In this document: piece by piece, positions 1-13,281 of the stretch
Numbering within the stretch: the stretch's first letter is position 1
Layout of the letters: each line of letters starts with the position of its first letter
Assembly: GCA_013365365.1 (NCBI GenBank)
Contig: JABVXU010000241.1
Coordinates: 17,862-81,861, forward strand
Source of the DNA: Cruorifilaria tuberocauda
Lineage: Eukaryota > Nematoda > Chromadorea > Rhabditida > Onchocercidae
Length of the DNA: 64,000 bases
Direction of reading: 5' to 3'
Position numbers and translations under genes: made by a program
The notes under the pieces: model-generated
The model's database searches: none
What the model was told of the DNA's origin: nothing
The model's input: the letters and a program-made list of their open reading frames with translations, nothing else

Positions 1-3000
1 TGGTAGAATGGTTAGGTAGGAATTTATGGATCTTAGACCTGTCTTTTTCCATTTAATATCAAATTCTGTTAAATTTTGAACAGCAATTGTGTATTTTTTT
101 TAGGTTATAAACCATATAAAATTACGTACTCATCAGATTATTTTGACCAGCTTTATGAATGGGCGGTTATTTTAATTAAAAAAGACTTGGCATATGTCTG
201 TCATCAAGCTGTTGATGAAATCCGTGGTTTTGAAGTGAGTATGTCACCTTGGCGCAATCGCCCAGTGGAAGAATCTTTGCAGCTTTTCGAGGTAATTTTA
301 TTTTATTTCTATGAGTTAGTGCTAAATATTAAAAATTATGATGCTTATCATTAAAGAAAATAGGGTAGGCATACATTTACTTCTTATGCTTTTGTCAGAT
401 ATTTCCAAGCATCATTCTCTCAAAAAGTTTTAGTAGTGCCTGTTAATTTGATATAAATTACTGTTTAGTGAAGTTTAATTAAGTGTTAATTTAAAATTTA
501 GGATATGCGACGCGGCAAATTCAATGAAGGCGAAGCAACGTTACGACTGAAAACTGTATTGGAGGAAGGTAAAGTGGATCCGATAGCTTATAGAATTAAA
601 TACTGTCCTCATCATCGCACTGGAAATAAATGGTTTGACTATTTCTTGTAATATAACAAATGCCAATTTAATTTCTAAGAATTTTATTATGGGATTGTAT
701 CGTTCAGTATACATCGTTATTTAGGTGTGTTTATCCAACATACGACTTTACTCATTGTTTATGTGATTCGTTAGAAAATATAACGCATTCTTTATGTACC
801 AAAGAATTCCAGTCAAGGTAAGTCATGCAGGCTTCATTCATTTTCTCTGACTTTTTAACTCCATCAATTCATTTTTCGTTTATTATTCATTCTAGTGATG
901 AGTGGGGAGAAGCAGCTTTGTCAATTTTATAACAGGATATGCGAAGATACAACATGAAACTTATAAGTCTATTAGTTAGATTGAGCTAACAACTATGATT
1001 TCAGAAAATAGCAAAAATATTTGGAATAATTTCCTTTTATAATTTTTGATTATCTGAAATATCCCGGAATGAATTTCCATTCTTTAAAATTGTTTATTAG
1101 TCTGTTCTATCTTCTTTATATATTTGGAATTCCTCGATTTCCTTTGATTTCTGATTAGTTTAGTAATATATGATATTGAATACTAAATAATTTGTAGACG
1201 TAGCAGTTATTATTGGCTTTGCAACAATTTGGATATTTATTGCCCGGTGCAATGGGAATACGGTCGTTTAAATGTGAATTATTCTGTTGTCTCCAAACGA
1301 AAAATCAAAGCATTGATCGATAATAAAATTGTGAGGTATGTTGATAAATTGCTTATAAAAATGTTGTATTATATGAATGTTATATTTTAATTTTTTAAAT
1401 AATACTGTTTGTTTTTCCCAAAAATGAACTGCATTTCATATTGATATAAATATTTATATAAAGAATATAGTGTGATTAATTATAGCATTTGTCATCAGCA
1501 AAGATTCTATGAATTTTTTAGTGACTGGGATGATCCAAGACTGTTTACATTGACAGCACTCCGACGACGAGGTATTCCTCCAGAAGCAATTAATAATTTC
1601 ATCATAAAGCTGGGCCTTACTACAGCACAAACTTTCATTGATCCGCAGGTGTTGGACGCTACCACACGTGATTATTTGAACAAAAACGCTCCAAGGTTTG
1701 ACAATTTCCAATGATTTCTGATTTGAAATTTTCATTCAAAATATTTAGTACTTTCATTGTTTCCTTTTATTTTATAAAATTAAAAAAAAATCTAACGTTG
1801 AGATCGTTAGAGAGTTATATTTTAGTCATATTCAGTTTCCAATGCAGATTTAAAGGAAAATCTTAGATAAATTTCATAAAAAACTTTTCAAGCTTTTCGA
1901 TTTCTCAAATATGAATTACCTTATCGTTTTTTATTATTTTGATTATGCAGAACGATGGCTGTATTGGATCCACTGAAAGTAACAATTGAAAATTATGAAG
2001 AGTTATCATTATCATGCAATTTATCAGTGCCAGATTTTCCACAAGAGCCAGATAGCGGTGAACGGCATGTAATCGCTGCAGATCGTGTTGTCTTTATCGA
2101 TAGATCAGATTATCATCAGGTCAAATTCTTTTAAAATTAAAGAACCCAAAAGAATAAGTACCCTATGTTAATATCAAATATTCGCTGTAAATTATACGAG
2201 AAGTAAGAAAATTATTACTTGCAGGGTGAAAAGACAAATAACAATTTCCATCGACTGACGAAAAATAAACCAGTTGGTTTGAAATATCTCGGAGTCGTTA
2301 TATCTCTTACAAGTGAATCAAAGGTATATTCTGATACAAAATTTCTCCAGTAACAGTCCGAAAACATTTGAAATATTTCCGCTGGGATTGTGTTACTTGT
2401 GTGAAAACAGTAGGTGTAGGCGAAATCATATCACAGCATATTATTATGATACAAAGTGTTAGACTGTTATTAATTTGGTCAGTTGCATGTTTCATCACTA
2501 ATTTACTTTATGCATGAAATAATTTTATCATGTTCCATAATTTTACAGTTGAAATTCAGTGTAATATTCGCTTCAGAATGAGAATGGGGAGATAACAGAG
2601 CTGACGGTGAAGGCATCAAAACTTACTAACGAGAACAGACCAAAAGCATACTTACATTGGGTAGCTAATCCAGTTCATTGTCAAGTTCGAATATACGAAC
2701 GATTGTTAGTTTGTCTTTTACTTCTTATTTTTAGAAGCATTTAAAATGTAGAGTGTAATGTATTTTTTTCAGCGTTTTATAACATTTTCACACAAAGATT
2801 AATGGAGTGGTTTATTGAAATTTAAAAAATCCACACAACTTTGTGTATGAGTTCAACATTTTATTTCAGATTTCGGCATAAAAACCCAGAAGATGTGGAT
2901 GAGGTTCCTAATGGCTTCATATCGGATTGCAACGAGGTATTTATTAGTAATTACGAAAGATCCGCTCCAAATAAAGTTAATAAGTCAAAATTGTTTAAGA

Positions 3001-3766
3001 GATATAGCAAAACTTGCAGATGTATCATTAATTGTCTCAATTTCGTTATGAAATAGTAAAATCATATCTCTTTATCAGCGTTATTTAGAATTCGTTGCGG
3101 ATTTTGGAACCAGTTTATATTGATAGATCAATTTCAAACTCAAAAGTATATGATCGATATCAGTTTGAAAGAGTTGGATTCTTTTCTGTGGATCCAGATA
3201 GCACGTCTAACAAGGTAAAAGTAATTGATATTTGTTGGATTCTGACATATATATATATATATGTGTCGGACTAAGGGTGGAAGTTTATTATCTGGTTTTT
3301 GTATATTTTAAGATCACAAATTAACAATGGTATGCAAAATGGTTTAGTTTATGAAATTGCTATTAGACTGTATAATTGCCAGATTGTATATTAAATTATA
3401 ATTTAAGTAAATAGTCCTTAGGAAAGATAAGAAGTTTTTGCTGGGTAAGAACATCACAAATCTGTTCGTGAGGGACTAATCATTTGTTATATTTGTTTTA
3501 TTTTTTGGCCAGAAACATTACTTCTCCAATTTCTTCATACACCATAACTTCCTCTGACTAATGATTTTATACGGTTTTATTAAAAAGCAGTTCACATTAT
3601 GATCCATTGAGTTAACATTAAAATGTTTTGGTTGGTTTATCGTTGCATTGTTCCAGTATTTCTTTGAGAAGTGTTTATTTCATTTTTATAATTTTAATAT
3701 CTCTTCCAGCTTGTATTTAACCGTATAGTGGATTTGAAAGAAGACAGCGTGAAGAAGCGGTTGTGA
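1..3766 (+). CDS. QARS: Glutaminyl-tRNA synthetase, 5'-truncated by window edge
   Basis: Charges tRNA-Gln with glutamine in the cytosol; class I aminoacyl-tRNA synthetase. The N-terminal part, including the HIGH signature, lies outside the window. Exons: 1-15, 104-291, 502-632, 725-817, 1198-1335, 1522-1695, 1951-2119, 2225-2323, 2577-2704, 2870-2936, 3089-3214, 3710-3766; all junctions keep frame. Recognisable stretches: [53 protein letters not shown], and VVSKRKI, which is the KMSKS-type ATP-binding loop. After it come [17 protein letters not shown] and the C-terminal anticodon-binding beta-barrels, ending in [17 protein letters not shown] and a TGA stop. Introns carry (AT)n runs near 3250. 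The next gene starts 1.2 kb downstream on the same strand. The alternative, glutamyl-tRNA synthetase, is less likely because the body follows the animal QARS pattern throughout. Confidence 0.97.
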
Positions 3767-3945
3767 TCGTGAACGAATAGAAATAATTGTTATCTTTTCT
3801 TCTGTTCATTTGAGTTTTGAAAAATTTAACAGTGTCATGCGGCAATTCAATTTTTTTTGTGAAAGAGGAGGTTATGAAGTTATAAGAATTAAATGCATTA
3901 AATTTTATCTTATGTTTTTGATGTTTTAATTTGAGATTCTAATGT

Positions 3946-3981
<36 letters not shown>

Positions 3982-4968
3982 TTGTTTAAATATTGCATAA
4001 TTCTATGAAATATTAGAAGTTGATGAACAAGAAATCATATTTAAGCTATCGTCATCACTAATACTGTTTTTGTTATTTTAACGTTGGAATGTAAAAAGCA
4101 TTGTTTTTACGGAAAAGCGATATGAATTAGGCTTTTTATTTTAGGGATATATTTATCGTATATTACTAGGGAAAATATTATCCCATTATACATTATCATC
4201 ATTGTTAATCTTATTGAAACTTGGTTGATGTTTTTACGTATCCATAGGCTGTCGACGTTGTTATTGTTTTTGTTTTATGCTTTTAAAGAAAAAAAGACTA
4301 CATTATTAGGAAGATGAAATTTCGGCAATTGAGTTACAAATGATGTGTTTGCAGTGCCTCTTTACAATGTTGCTTGATGTATTATTCAGGAAGAAATTTT
4401 TTCGATTTTATTTTATTGGGCGATACCAAAGGTTATTTTTCTCTATACATTTTTAGCTGTTATTTGGTTATTTGGAAGAGAAATAAAGCATAAAATGAAT
4501 AAAAATTGTTTATCACTGATGAAAAGTATCACATAACAATGGAATGAGATAGATTTTTTCATTTTTCCTCTAGGAAATGAAATATCTTTTGTTAAATTTT
4601 CATTTTTTAATGGTGATGAAAGAGTCATTCTAACACTGCTAAGGAAGACATTGACTAGAGGAATTGCGCTTTATGAGTGTAAGAATCGTGCAACATTTAC
4701 GAAAGTTACAAAAGTTCGAATTTTTCCTTCCTATCGTTTGAGTATTTAGTAGAGGGTTTTCCCTTTTAACCTTCGGCTCAAAAACCTAACATGAATTTGT
4801 TGAATATGCTGTTTAGTAATGAATATTTCTGTTTCTCATGGAAATAAAGAATGTTTTTCGGATAAGTTACATAAATTTTTAAAATTTCTTTAAGCAAATT
4901 CTGAATGATGGTTGGGTCTTTGGTACTTCAATGTCAATGTTTAATCACTGCCGATGTTGTCTTTAGTT
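3767..4968. other. Intergenic, QARS to RMND1
   Basis: About 1.2 kb of AT-rich DNA between two genes on the same strand. It holds an (AT)n microsatellite near 3950-3977 and no reading frame with coding character. A pyrimidine-rich TCTTTAG at 4960-4966 ends two bases before the RMND1 start codon and may serve as a trans-splice acceptor. Confidence 0.6.
3950..3978. repeat. (AT)n microsatellite
   Basis: Uninterrupted TA dinucleotides for about 28 bases downstream of the QARS stop codon. A shorter run of the same type lies in the last QARS intron near 3250. Confidence 0.9.
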
Positions 4969-7900
4969 ATGTTAAGACTTTGGAATCCTTTACGCTATTT
5001 ACTTGGATCCTTTGAACAGAAAGCGCGATATGTATACTTACGTGCGATAAACAAAAAACAACTGTGGACAAACGCTGTTCAGTCGAATCTATTGTTGGCC
5101 AGGTTTTTTTTCGTGCTATGTTATGTTATCAAAGATAAAGTTCCATGATGATAGCATATGGGAGATTTAAATTTGAAAATTTCATAAGACGACAAATCGT
5201 GTAGTTTAAAAATTTTTAAAGAAGAAAATTGATCCGTTTAGAGTCCTACATATGCAGTCAACTAAATGTTTTGCGGACGCAACCACTCCATTATCGTCAA
5301 ACGTTGATTCGACAACCGTTGTGCGAAAACCGGTCCGAAGACGTAGACCGTTAACTTCAGTTTATGATTCAACGGTTTGTCTGTGTTAATTTACCAGTTA
5401 ATTTTAAGTAAATGCCTAGGATTGTGTGGAATTTTAAAAAGTGGGAAGTTCCAGGAAAAGCGCTGCTATATTTGTAAAATTAGAATAATCATAACGAATA
5501 AGCGGTTAATTTTTGATTCTTATACGAATTGTTTCCTAGCATTAAAACACCAAACATAGGAAGAAGCTAACTTAGAGCTGTTTAAATAGTATTTGGTTTT
5601 TACTATCATGTGTTTTAGTATCCAAGAGGGCCGGAAATCATTGGCGTAGCAATGGCGGAATCGTTTAGATTACTTGATATACTCGATGATGAGCATTTAT
5701 TCAGCTTGTATAATTGTACGCATATCGATGAAGGTACATTTAATTTCATCTTCAATAAATAAAAATAATTGGAAATATTATGTTTAAGTCAATCCATCAC
5801 AATGACAAACTGCTTGAACCTAGTGGATTGTACTTGACTTTATTTTACTTAGTCTCATAGTGATAATAATTTCGTTCTTCATGCTAACGGTTTTTTTTTT
5901 TTTTTTTTTTTTTGCATTTCATGCAAAATGGTCGCATTATCAATTTTCATATTGACCTTATTTTCTTTTCCTATATGCGTGAACCACTTTTTGTGCTTGA
6001 TCAACTAATGGTTCTTGTAAATTAAAACAATTCTTCAAATTTGCTTCGTGCTAGTTATACTAATTGAACACTATTTGCTGCTTCAAAAATCGCCGCAAAC
6101 ATTAGTTATCATCAAAAATCATTGCAAGCATTAAAGAAATCATGTTTTTTGATTTGTTACAAATCAAAATTTAATCTGTTATACTTTTTGAAGTGTCTGT
6201 TTGGCCTATTAAACATCAAAGAGTTAAAGCTTCATATACTATGTTTTTCTACTGTTTTGAGTATTTGTATGAAATTGTATTTTTTTGTCGAGTTTCAAGA
6301 TTTTTTCAGAAATTGATGATGGTTTACACTTCGTACCAAAACCACAATATGTTATTGATCAAAATGCAATCAAAGAATTCTTTTTGTTTGCTGATGGCGT
6401 TGTTGTCTTTTGGGGCATTAATCATATCGAGGTAATTGTTTTTTTTCCCTTTAAATAAGTATCACTGTCACAGAGAAATTATTGTAAAATAGTAATAGCT
6501 GGAAAGCTTGCATTCAGTGCTGTCTATCTTACTCAATTGTTTGATGGGAAATGACGCTCATCAGTTGTCTCATCTTACATTTGAATGCATTAGGCGCATT
6601 ACGTATGTAGTTAAAACATAGATTTTTCTATATACATTATCACGATAATCGGGAAAATATTAAGTTACGCTATGAAAAAATTATTGAAGTTATTGAATAA
6701 AAGAGAGATGAGAGGAAAATTTAAACTTATGAATATATTTCTTTCAAAATAGTAGGAAGTTGAGGAATATTTTTGAAAAGTCACTTTAGTTACGGAAAAT
6801 TATAATGTTTTTAATTTATAAAATATTGTTTGAATTTGGAAGCATTTCCTGAATTACAGCGTAGCCAGATAATGGATATTTTGTCTCAATATGCTGAATT
6901 GCCATTTGAATCATCTGTTGTTCTAGAAGAAACTGATACCTTATCATTTCGTCTAGTGAAAGAGTAAGGAAATTTGTACAAATTTGTATGGTTTATCAAG
7001 TAAACAATTTTAAATTGTGCTCCTTAATTGTCGTTTATTCGTGCATGTCTTCAGTCTTATTATTGCAATATGTTACTTACGCTCAAGTTCATATAACATA
7101 CGTGAATTTATAATTTTTATATATTTTTTATCAAATTAAGGGCCTAAGACATGGATCTGGAAACAATTTTTTTTAAGAGGTGAAACACGGATGAAAAGTG
7201 AACAATTGCTGCTTAACTTTACCAATTATTTGGACGGACATCATTCGTCATTAGCAACTTTGGAGCGATTTGCTTTTTCGCATGGGATGGCTGCATCAGG
7301 TGAATTGATATTCATGAATTTCTTGCTAGGCCATGGTATTAAAGAAGAAACATTATATAAAATGGTTAAAATAACGAGAACGTTAATGGACTGAAATTTA
7401 TCCTAGGACATGAAGCATAGTTATGATCTGCTTGGTATATAATGATTTGGAGTTGGGAGCGATATTGCAAGGCTTAAATGTTATTGGTGGCATCAAATTT
7501 TATAGCCAGTTTTTGAAAATTTGCTTTTCTTGAAAAAGACTTTTTAACTTTTTGTTTACAAATCATTTAGTTTAAAGATCGATATTTTTTCTCTGGGTTA
7601 TCAACAGCAATTTTTTTAATTAAGCTTGAATATGAGTTTCAGTGAAAGTTGCAATATGGGAAGCACAATTATTGGAATATGCTGAACCGCTCGCAAAAGC
7701 TTCAAAAGGATTGAGTGTTGGTAAGATTCCTTTGAAGAGGAAAAACGTATTGATGCAGACTGGTACTTTATTATCACTTAGGTGAGTAAATCCGTTCTTC
7801 TATTATTTGAAATCTTTCCTCGCATGTTATTTCTATTCCTAATGATATTTGTATTACTAATATGCGCTGTCTTGCTTTTCTTACTAATCTTCGTTTTACC

Positions 7901-9180
7901 GTTTTATATGTAGTTTCGTGCTGACTTTCATTTAGTTATCGTAATTGACGGAGGATGAAATATTGAATAAAATCATGTTTGTAGTTCCTGGATAATAGCT
8001 TATACGCGTCTTAATTTGCACCAACTATTTTATGTAATTTTTTTCTGAATATAACTGATTCAAACTGCTGTTTTTTCTACGCTTTATTCCCATTTTTTAT
8101 TATCTTAGCTTCTTTTTGCTTTTCATACTTGTATTTTGCGAGCAAAATTTCTCATATGCTTATTTTTTAATTAACTCAATCAATTTGAGTTATCAACTTT
8201 GCAAATTTTTTCGCTGTTATGTCATTTTTTGTTATTTATAGGCATTCAATCAATTTAAATACGAACTTAATTGATTCCGATTTTTACTGGGAGAAGCAAG
8301 ATTTAGAACCGTATTATAGGATGGCTTTAAAGCATTTCGCCGTTGCCAGTCGACGAAGGTATATAAATCAATTAATTTTGATTCTTGCTGTAATCATTTC
8401 TCCTTACGTTTCTTTGCAATTTCAAGATATTGTTTGAAATTAATTTTTGTGGATTGGGATGAAAAATTGTTTTTTTCAGAATGTTAAACGCACAATTGGA
8501 TTATTGCAGTGAAATATTAAAAGTAGTGAACGGCATGCAAACTCATAATTGCGTATGTTTTTAATTTTCTTCCTAAATTTTTTTAATCAAATATAATCTC
8601 CATAGCAATGATGATGACGATATAAAATATTAATTTTGCATGCATCCCACTTTTTCACTTCTTTGGTATTTGAAGTTAACATAAATTGAGATAATCATGA
8701 CAGATAATCAGTTAAAATAATTAAATAGATTGGGATTTTTCATTGCTAATTTAGCTAGTTCAACTAATTTTTCATGATTTTATAGCCTAAAATTTACTGG
8801 TCAGCTGCTTTTTTAACCATTTCCTTCTTATTCTGAACTTTCTCATTTCTTAATGATTCTGTGCGTTTCTTGAAAGTATGGAATTCTTTTAGTTTTTATG
8901 TTTTTTGTGTCATGTAGATGAATGAATTTAAATTTTAAAGCAGTTGATTTTCTGAAAAAATATAATTAAAATTCGAAAATTTCCGAACTGTCATTAAATG
9001 CTTTTAAAATTTCAGGAAGCGCGATTGGAATGGATGATTATTTACCTTATTGTTATCGAAGTGTTTTTTGCAATAATTGATCACTGTGGATTTAGTTTGG
9101 GTCCACCACAAAAGGTCGTCTTAGATAATTGTCAAGAGTTAGTGAACGGTATCAATGAAGCAATACAAAAGCGTCAATGA
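4969..9180 (+). CDS. RMND1: RMND1-type mitochondrial protein (DUF155 family)
   Basis: RMND1 supports mitochondrial translation and is anchored in the inner membrane in mammals (family knowledge). Exons: 4969-5102, 5242-5374, 5619-5733, 6310-6431, 6860-6963, 7178-7299, 7643-7781, 8242-8358, 8480-8552, 9016-9180; phases all match, giving 407 aa. The N terminus (MLRLWNPLRYLLGS..., rich in Arg and hydrophobics, no early acids) looks like a mitochondrial presequence. The DUF155 domain contains FADGVVVFWGI, SLATLERFAFSHG and LRHSINLNTNLIDSDFYWE. It ends in the diagnostic ARLEWMIIYLIVIEVFFAI, a membrane helix, followed by a roughly 35-residue hydrophilic tail. The start was chosen because TCTTTAG sits 2 bases upstream and the targeting-like peptide follows. 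A shorter start at 5252 in exon 2 would lose the presequence. A poly(T) run of more than 20 bases lies in the intron near 5890. Confidence 0.95.
5889..5913. repeat. Poly(T) tract in RMND1 intron 3
   Basis: About 24 consecutive T residues inside the third intron of the RMND1-type gene; a simple homopolymer with no other visible signal. Confidence 0.9.
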
Positions 9181-10324
9181 TCAGCGACATGCAATTCTTT
9201 TCTGTTTTTTATTCCATGGGGTGTTAGATTATGAATTTTTTTTTTACAGTTCACTTTGATTTTGCTGTTAATTTTTAGTATCTTTTGAGTTTAATTTTCT
9301 TTTTTTCTTTTTTATAAGTTTCTTACCATGTCTTGAATAGTTCATGATATTATTTGTTTAATGTGTTATCATTGTTAAGTTTTATTTCCTTATTACTGAC
9401 ACTATCATAATTCATAAATATGATGATCATTTTTCTAACTAAATTCTCTTCATATTGCTGTTTCACTCATAATATTTCGTATTTAAGTTGGTCTGTGCTT
9501 CAAGGTGGATTCGTACGAGAGTTAATAATGACCAGTCCTTTGCTGGTTGCTCACATATAAGAACTTAGAACATGTTGAAATGTTGAATAGGTTGCCAACC
9601 GTTGTTAGCTCACCTAATTTATATCGCTGAGATTTATCATACATACGTAATTTATGCGAAGATATCAAATATGCTCATTTGTTCAGCTAATGCTAAAGTG
9701 TTTATTCCAATTTTCAAATTATGAAAGTTTCAAAAATAAAACATATAGTCCCTTGTGTCATATCACAGTTACACATTCATTGACAAAATTTTCAACAGAA
9801 GCTAAGATTTGCATAGTTTCTTTTCACGTAGTCAGTGCGTAATGCTTCACGTATGTTTCGCGTATTGTTTACGAGCACCAAGATTGTAAAATCGTTGTCT
9901 TCATCATCAATTCATATTACAGATATAATTAAATTAACAGTTAAGGAAAAACAAAGAACGAGAAGGAAATCCTTTCATTATTCAGCATCGGCAGTTTTAT
10001 CTGTGATTGTTTATGCATTCGAGGGAGCTCCATCATTCTACATTGAAATAACTGCTGAGAACAATTATAAGAAAAGTTATGCTGCGTGTAAATGGCTTGA
10101 TTATCACTAGGAGAAAGAGAGGCAGAGAGAGAGTTTTTCCTATTTTATGGGAATAAAAGGTGATAGGAAAATCATGTGACAGAGCAATAAGGGAAGAACA
10201 AATATTTTGAAAGAAAGTAAAATGCGTGCGAATCAATCAGTCAAATTCGAAATGAATTATATTTTTTCATTTCTTTTTGCAACATTTTTCCACATCATTC
10301 ATATGTTCCTATCTCTTATTGTAC

Positions 10325-10500
10325 TATCATCATCATCATCGCAACCATGAGTTCCATTACATCGTCATCGTTATCATAAACATGACTATCATTGTATCAT
10401 TTTCATCACTATCACTGTCGTATTATGATTATCGTTACATCATTATCATCATTTTAATGCTTATCATCATTATAATTCTATCATCCATTGTTATTTACTA
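10325..10500. repeat. Degenerate ATC/ATT trinucleotide tract
   Basis: Dense imperfect ATC, ATT and GTC triplets over about 175 bases. A similar degenerate tract occurs near 61790-62040. The open frame across it is a by-product of triplet periodicity. Confidence 0.7.
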
Positions 10501-13039
10501 TTCCGATTAAATATATGATTTGCAACTTACTTGATATTTGAGATTAAGGATGCAGAAATCTTGTTGCTTAGATCATACTGAATTATTATCCCTTATCAGT
10601 TGTTCCATAGAATTACTTCTTATCTCTTATCAACATTAATCATTTTCAATCATTATTATAAACACCATTTATCAACCATTGAAAAGTGGAGATTAAACGG
10701 TTATACCACCAACTGCGAACATCCGGAAAACTAGAACAATTATGGAATCTATAGCAGAATATTCCATATAATTTCTTCATCCTAATAATTCTGTTCTTAA
10801 AGCATCAGTTTTTTATTGTTTTCCAACTGATAATTGGATTCCTTTTGACCTGATAATTTATTGTTGCAATGTGAATAATTCATAATTAAATAATTTATTA
10901 TAGTAGTAGTATTATGTATTCAAATAAAGCATTAACTATTAAGCACTACTAAATAATACGATCGAACTGTTATCAAATGCGATATAAAAGTAAATACAAT
11001 ATGAACCAAAATAAATGTTTATTTGTTAAGTGGAAATTCAATTTTCAAAGTTTATTTTCTTTTTTGGGTGGAGAAGAGAGAGAAAGTATAGGTAACATTG
11101 AGTGGAAATATTTTGAAAATTGTCATTGGCAAATGATCGAATCAAATTTTCTTTACCTTCGTAAACATAAAGCCAAAATTAAACTTTCTATTGTTGCAAA
11201 GTACACAGAAATACAATGAGAAATCCAGTTCTTTGATGAAAAACAAACAATGCGCAATTTGCGAGAAATAATATTAACGCCCTCTCACCTACTTCATACT
11301 CCATCAGCTAGCTCTCAAATATTAGAAAGCATTTCAGATTCATTTATTTATTTATTCAGTTGTTTATTCATTAATTAATTATAAATAAATTAAAAATGAA
11401 TAATGCAAAAAGAGCACTGAATTTTCACCTTATTTTATGTTTTTTAAATTAAATTTAACAGTTTTGATTAAAATTGAAGCAATCGCAAGAAATTGTTTAT
11501 ATTTCTTTAATCTAACAGGCGAATTTTATTTCATCCAGAATTCAATTAAAAATATTAGTTCCTACTGAAATTATAACTTTGATTAAATTAAAGCATTCTT
11601 TTATTTTTCTTTTTCAAAATTTAATGAACAAAATTTAATTTATTTTATTCAAATCAAAAATATGTTATTAAATTAGTTGAAAAGAAACAAAGAGCAGAAT
11701 TCTGGGAAAGTAAGAAAATTCATTTCATTAAATCTTTCTCTCATTTAATACTGCAAAAGAATCTCATCAAACTGTCCATTCCTAATTCCATCGGGAAATC
11801 ATACTTTAATAGTTAATATCAAACTGCTATTTTTAAATTTCATTAACGATCCTCCTATCATCGACTCTATTTTGCTTTCACGAGAATACATTTTCCACAT
11901 GCAATATTTCTTTCCCCAGTTCAAATTTATTTCCTTTTTTCGAATTCTGTTCTCACGTTTGATGGATCGCTATTGCGTATGACGTGAAGTTGTTACGTGA
12001 AGTTGGCACTAAATTTGTTTTTTTGTGTGCTAATTATTCAGTATGAATAATAAGCATACAAAAAAGCTAGTACTTTTATTTTTGTTTCCTGTGATTTTCG
12101 AAAAAGCTATTAATGATTCAGTTATTGATGAAATTCGAACGAATTTCCTGATCTGGAAAAAATATTAGAAAAAATATACAACATAAACAAGCACGCAATT
12201 TATAAATAAGAAATTTGTGCCTCTGAATTAATGATTAATTAATGATTTAAATATTTCATATGTAAACTTCAGTACCGAGCTATACATCAAATAACATTTC
12301 CGTCATCTAATATTGGTTAGGGCTGAAAAGAATTCACAATATTCTGAAATTCTTCCAGTTATTCCGATATTTTGAGATCTGTTATTTGATATTAAACCGA
12401 AAACAGAAACAATCCAATGTCAATCTCTTATCAGCTCTTCGGCACTTTATCAAGCAATCTGTTTGTTCACATTGACATCGTTTTATCAGTCGAATAACAT
12501 TTGTCGAAATAAGTTGTCATCAATTTTTTTTTGATTTCTTTCACTTTCCTTTTCAGTTTTATTGTGATTTCGGATTGTTATAATATTTTCCGGCGACTAT
12601 TTCATTATGATAATTATTAAATTGTGTATCATCTTATCAACCGGCATAATTTTTCCATAAATTTTGTTCGATTATTCTGATTTTTCACTCTGATAATTTT
12701 TTGAATGAGATTTTTTTCTTTTTATTCTTTTCTCACTTTTGTCTCTCCCAAAAATTTTAATTTAAAAAATTTCGATTCATTTATTAGTACTTCTTAAATG
12801 CATTAATTCCGTTCATCCAATATTTCGTTACGGAATTTGAAATACAGAAAGTAATAAGTAGAAGAGAGAGAGGAAGAGAGGAAAACAGAGAAAGAAAGAG
12901 GAATTTCTTCATATCTGGACGTCCTTATCATTCCGCTACTATCAGAAATTTCTTCTAAAAAGGATCCCAAAAAGTATACAATAACTCACTTGCAATATGT
13001 ATCACATATGCTTAATAGACAATAAGTTCCTCCAATTTT

Positions 13040-13066
13040 CTCTCTCTCTCTCTCTCTCTCTCCCTC
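13040..13066. repeat. (TC)n microsatellite upstream of BCKDHA
   Basis: About 12 CT dinucleotides followed by a CCCTCTCC interruption, roughly 220 bases upstream of the BCKDHA start codon. Its complement-type GA-rich run lies near 12860-12905. Confidence 0.85.
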
Positions 13067-13200
13067 TCCTTCAATCTCATCTAATTTCAATCACATGGAC
13101 TTTTAATTTTTAAAAATTTATAAGTTAAAGAATTTTTCTCCAGTTTCATTTTTAAGTTAAACCATCCCTAATGAATTTACACACCGTATTTGCTTTTCTT

Positions 13201-13210
13201 CTCTTTTCAG
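13201..13210 (+). promoter_or_regulatory. Candidate trans-splice acceptor for BCKDHA
   Basis: CTCTTTTCAG is a strong nematode-style acceptor 71 bases upstream of the chosen ATG at 13282, with no matching upstream coding exon. A spliced leader could be added here; this is inferred from sequence only. Confidence 0.45.
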
Positions 13211-13281
13211 AATTTTCCAGTTTAAATCGGAATTTACTAACCTACGGAACACGAAGTCATATATCACAGAACAGGACAGAA

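Larger units (their letters stand above)
9181..13281. other. Intergenic, RMND1 to BCKDHA
   Basis: About 4.1 kb, strongly AT-rich. It contains a degenerate ATC/ATT triplet tract at about 10325-10500, purine-rich GA stretches near 10108-10130 and 12860-12905, and a (TC)n tract near 13040-13065. Small open frames at 9835-10110, 10277-10510 and 10977-11219 show simple-sequence or AT-driven composition and no recognisable domain, so none is called. Confidence 0.6.

Noticed and set aside
9835..10110. 91-codon plus-strand frame
   Set aside because: No homology recognised, ends in low-complexity DNA, and lacks splice or initiation context.
10277..10510. 77-codon plus-strand frame with His/Ile runs
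   Set aside because: Simple triplet repeat, no conserved features.
13171..13281. Upstream in-frame start for BCKDHA (MNLHTVFAF...)
   Set aside because: It would place a strong acceptor-like TTTTCAG inside the coding sequence, and the peptide is a poor mitochondrial presequence compared with that from 13282.
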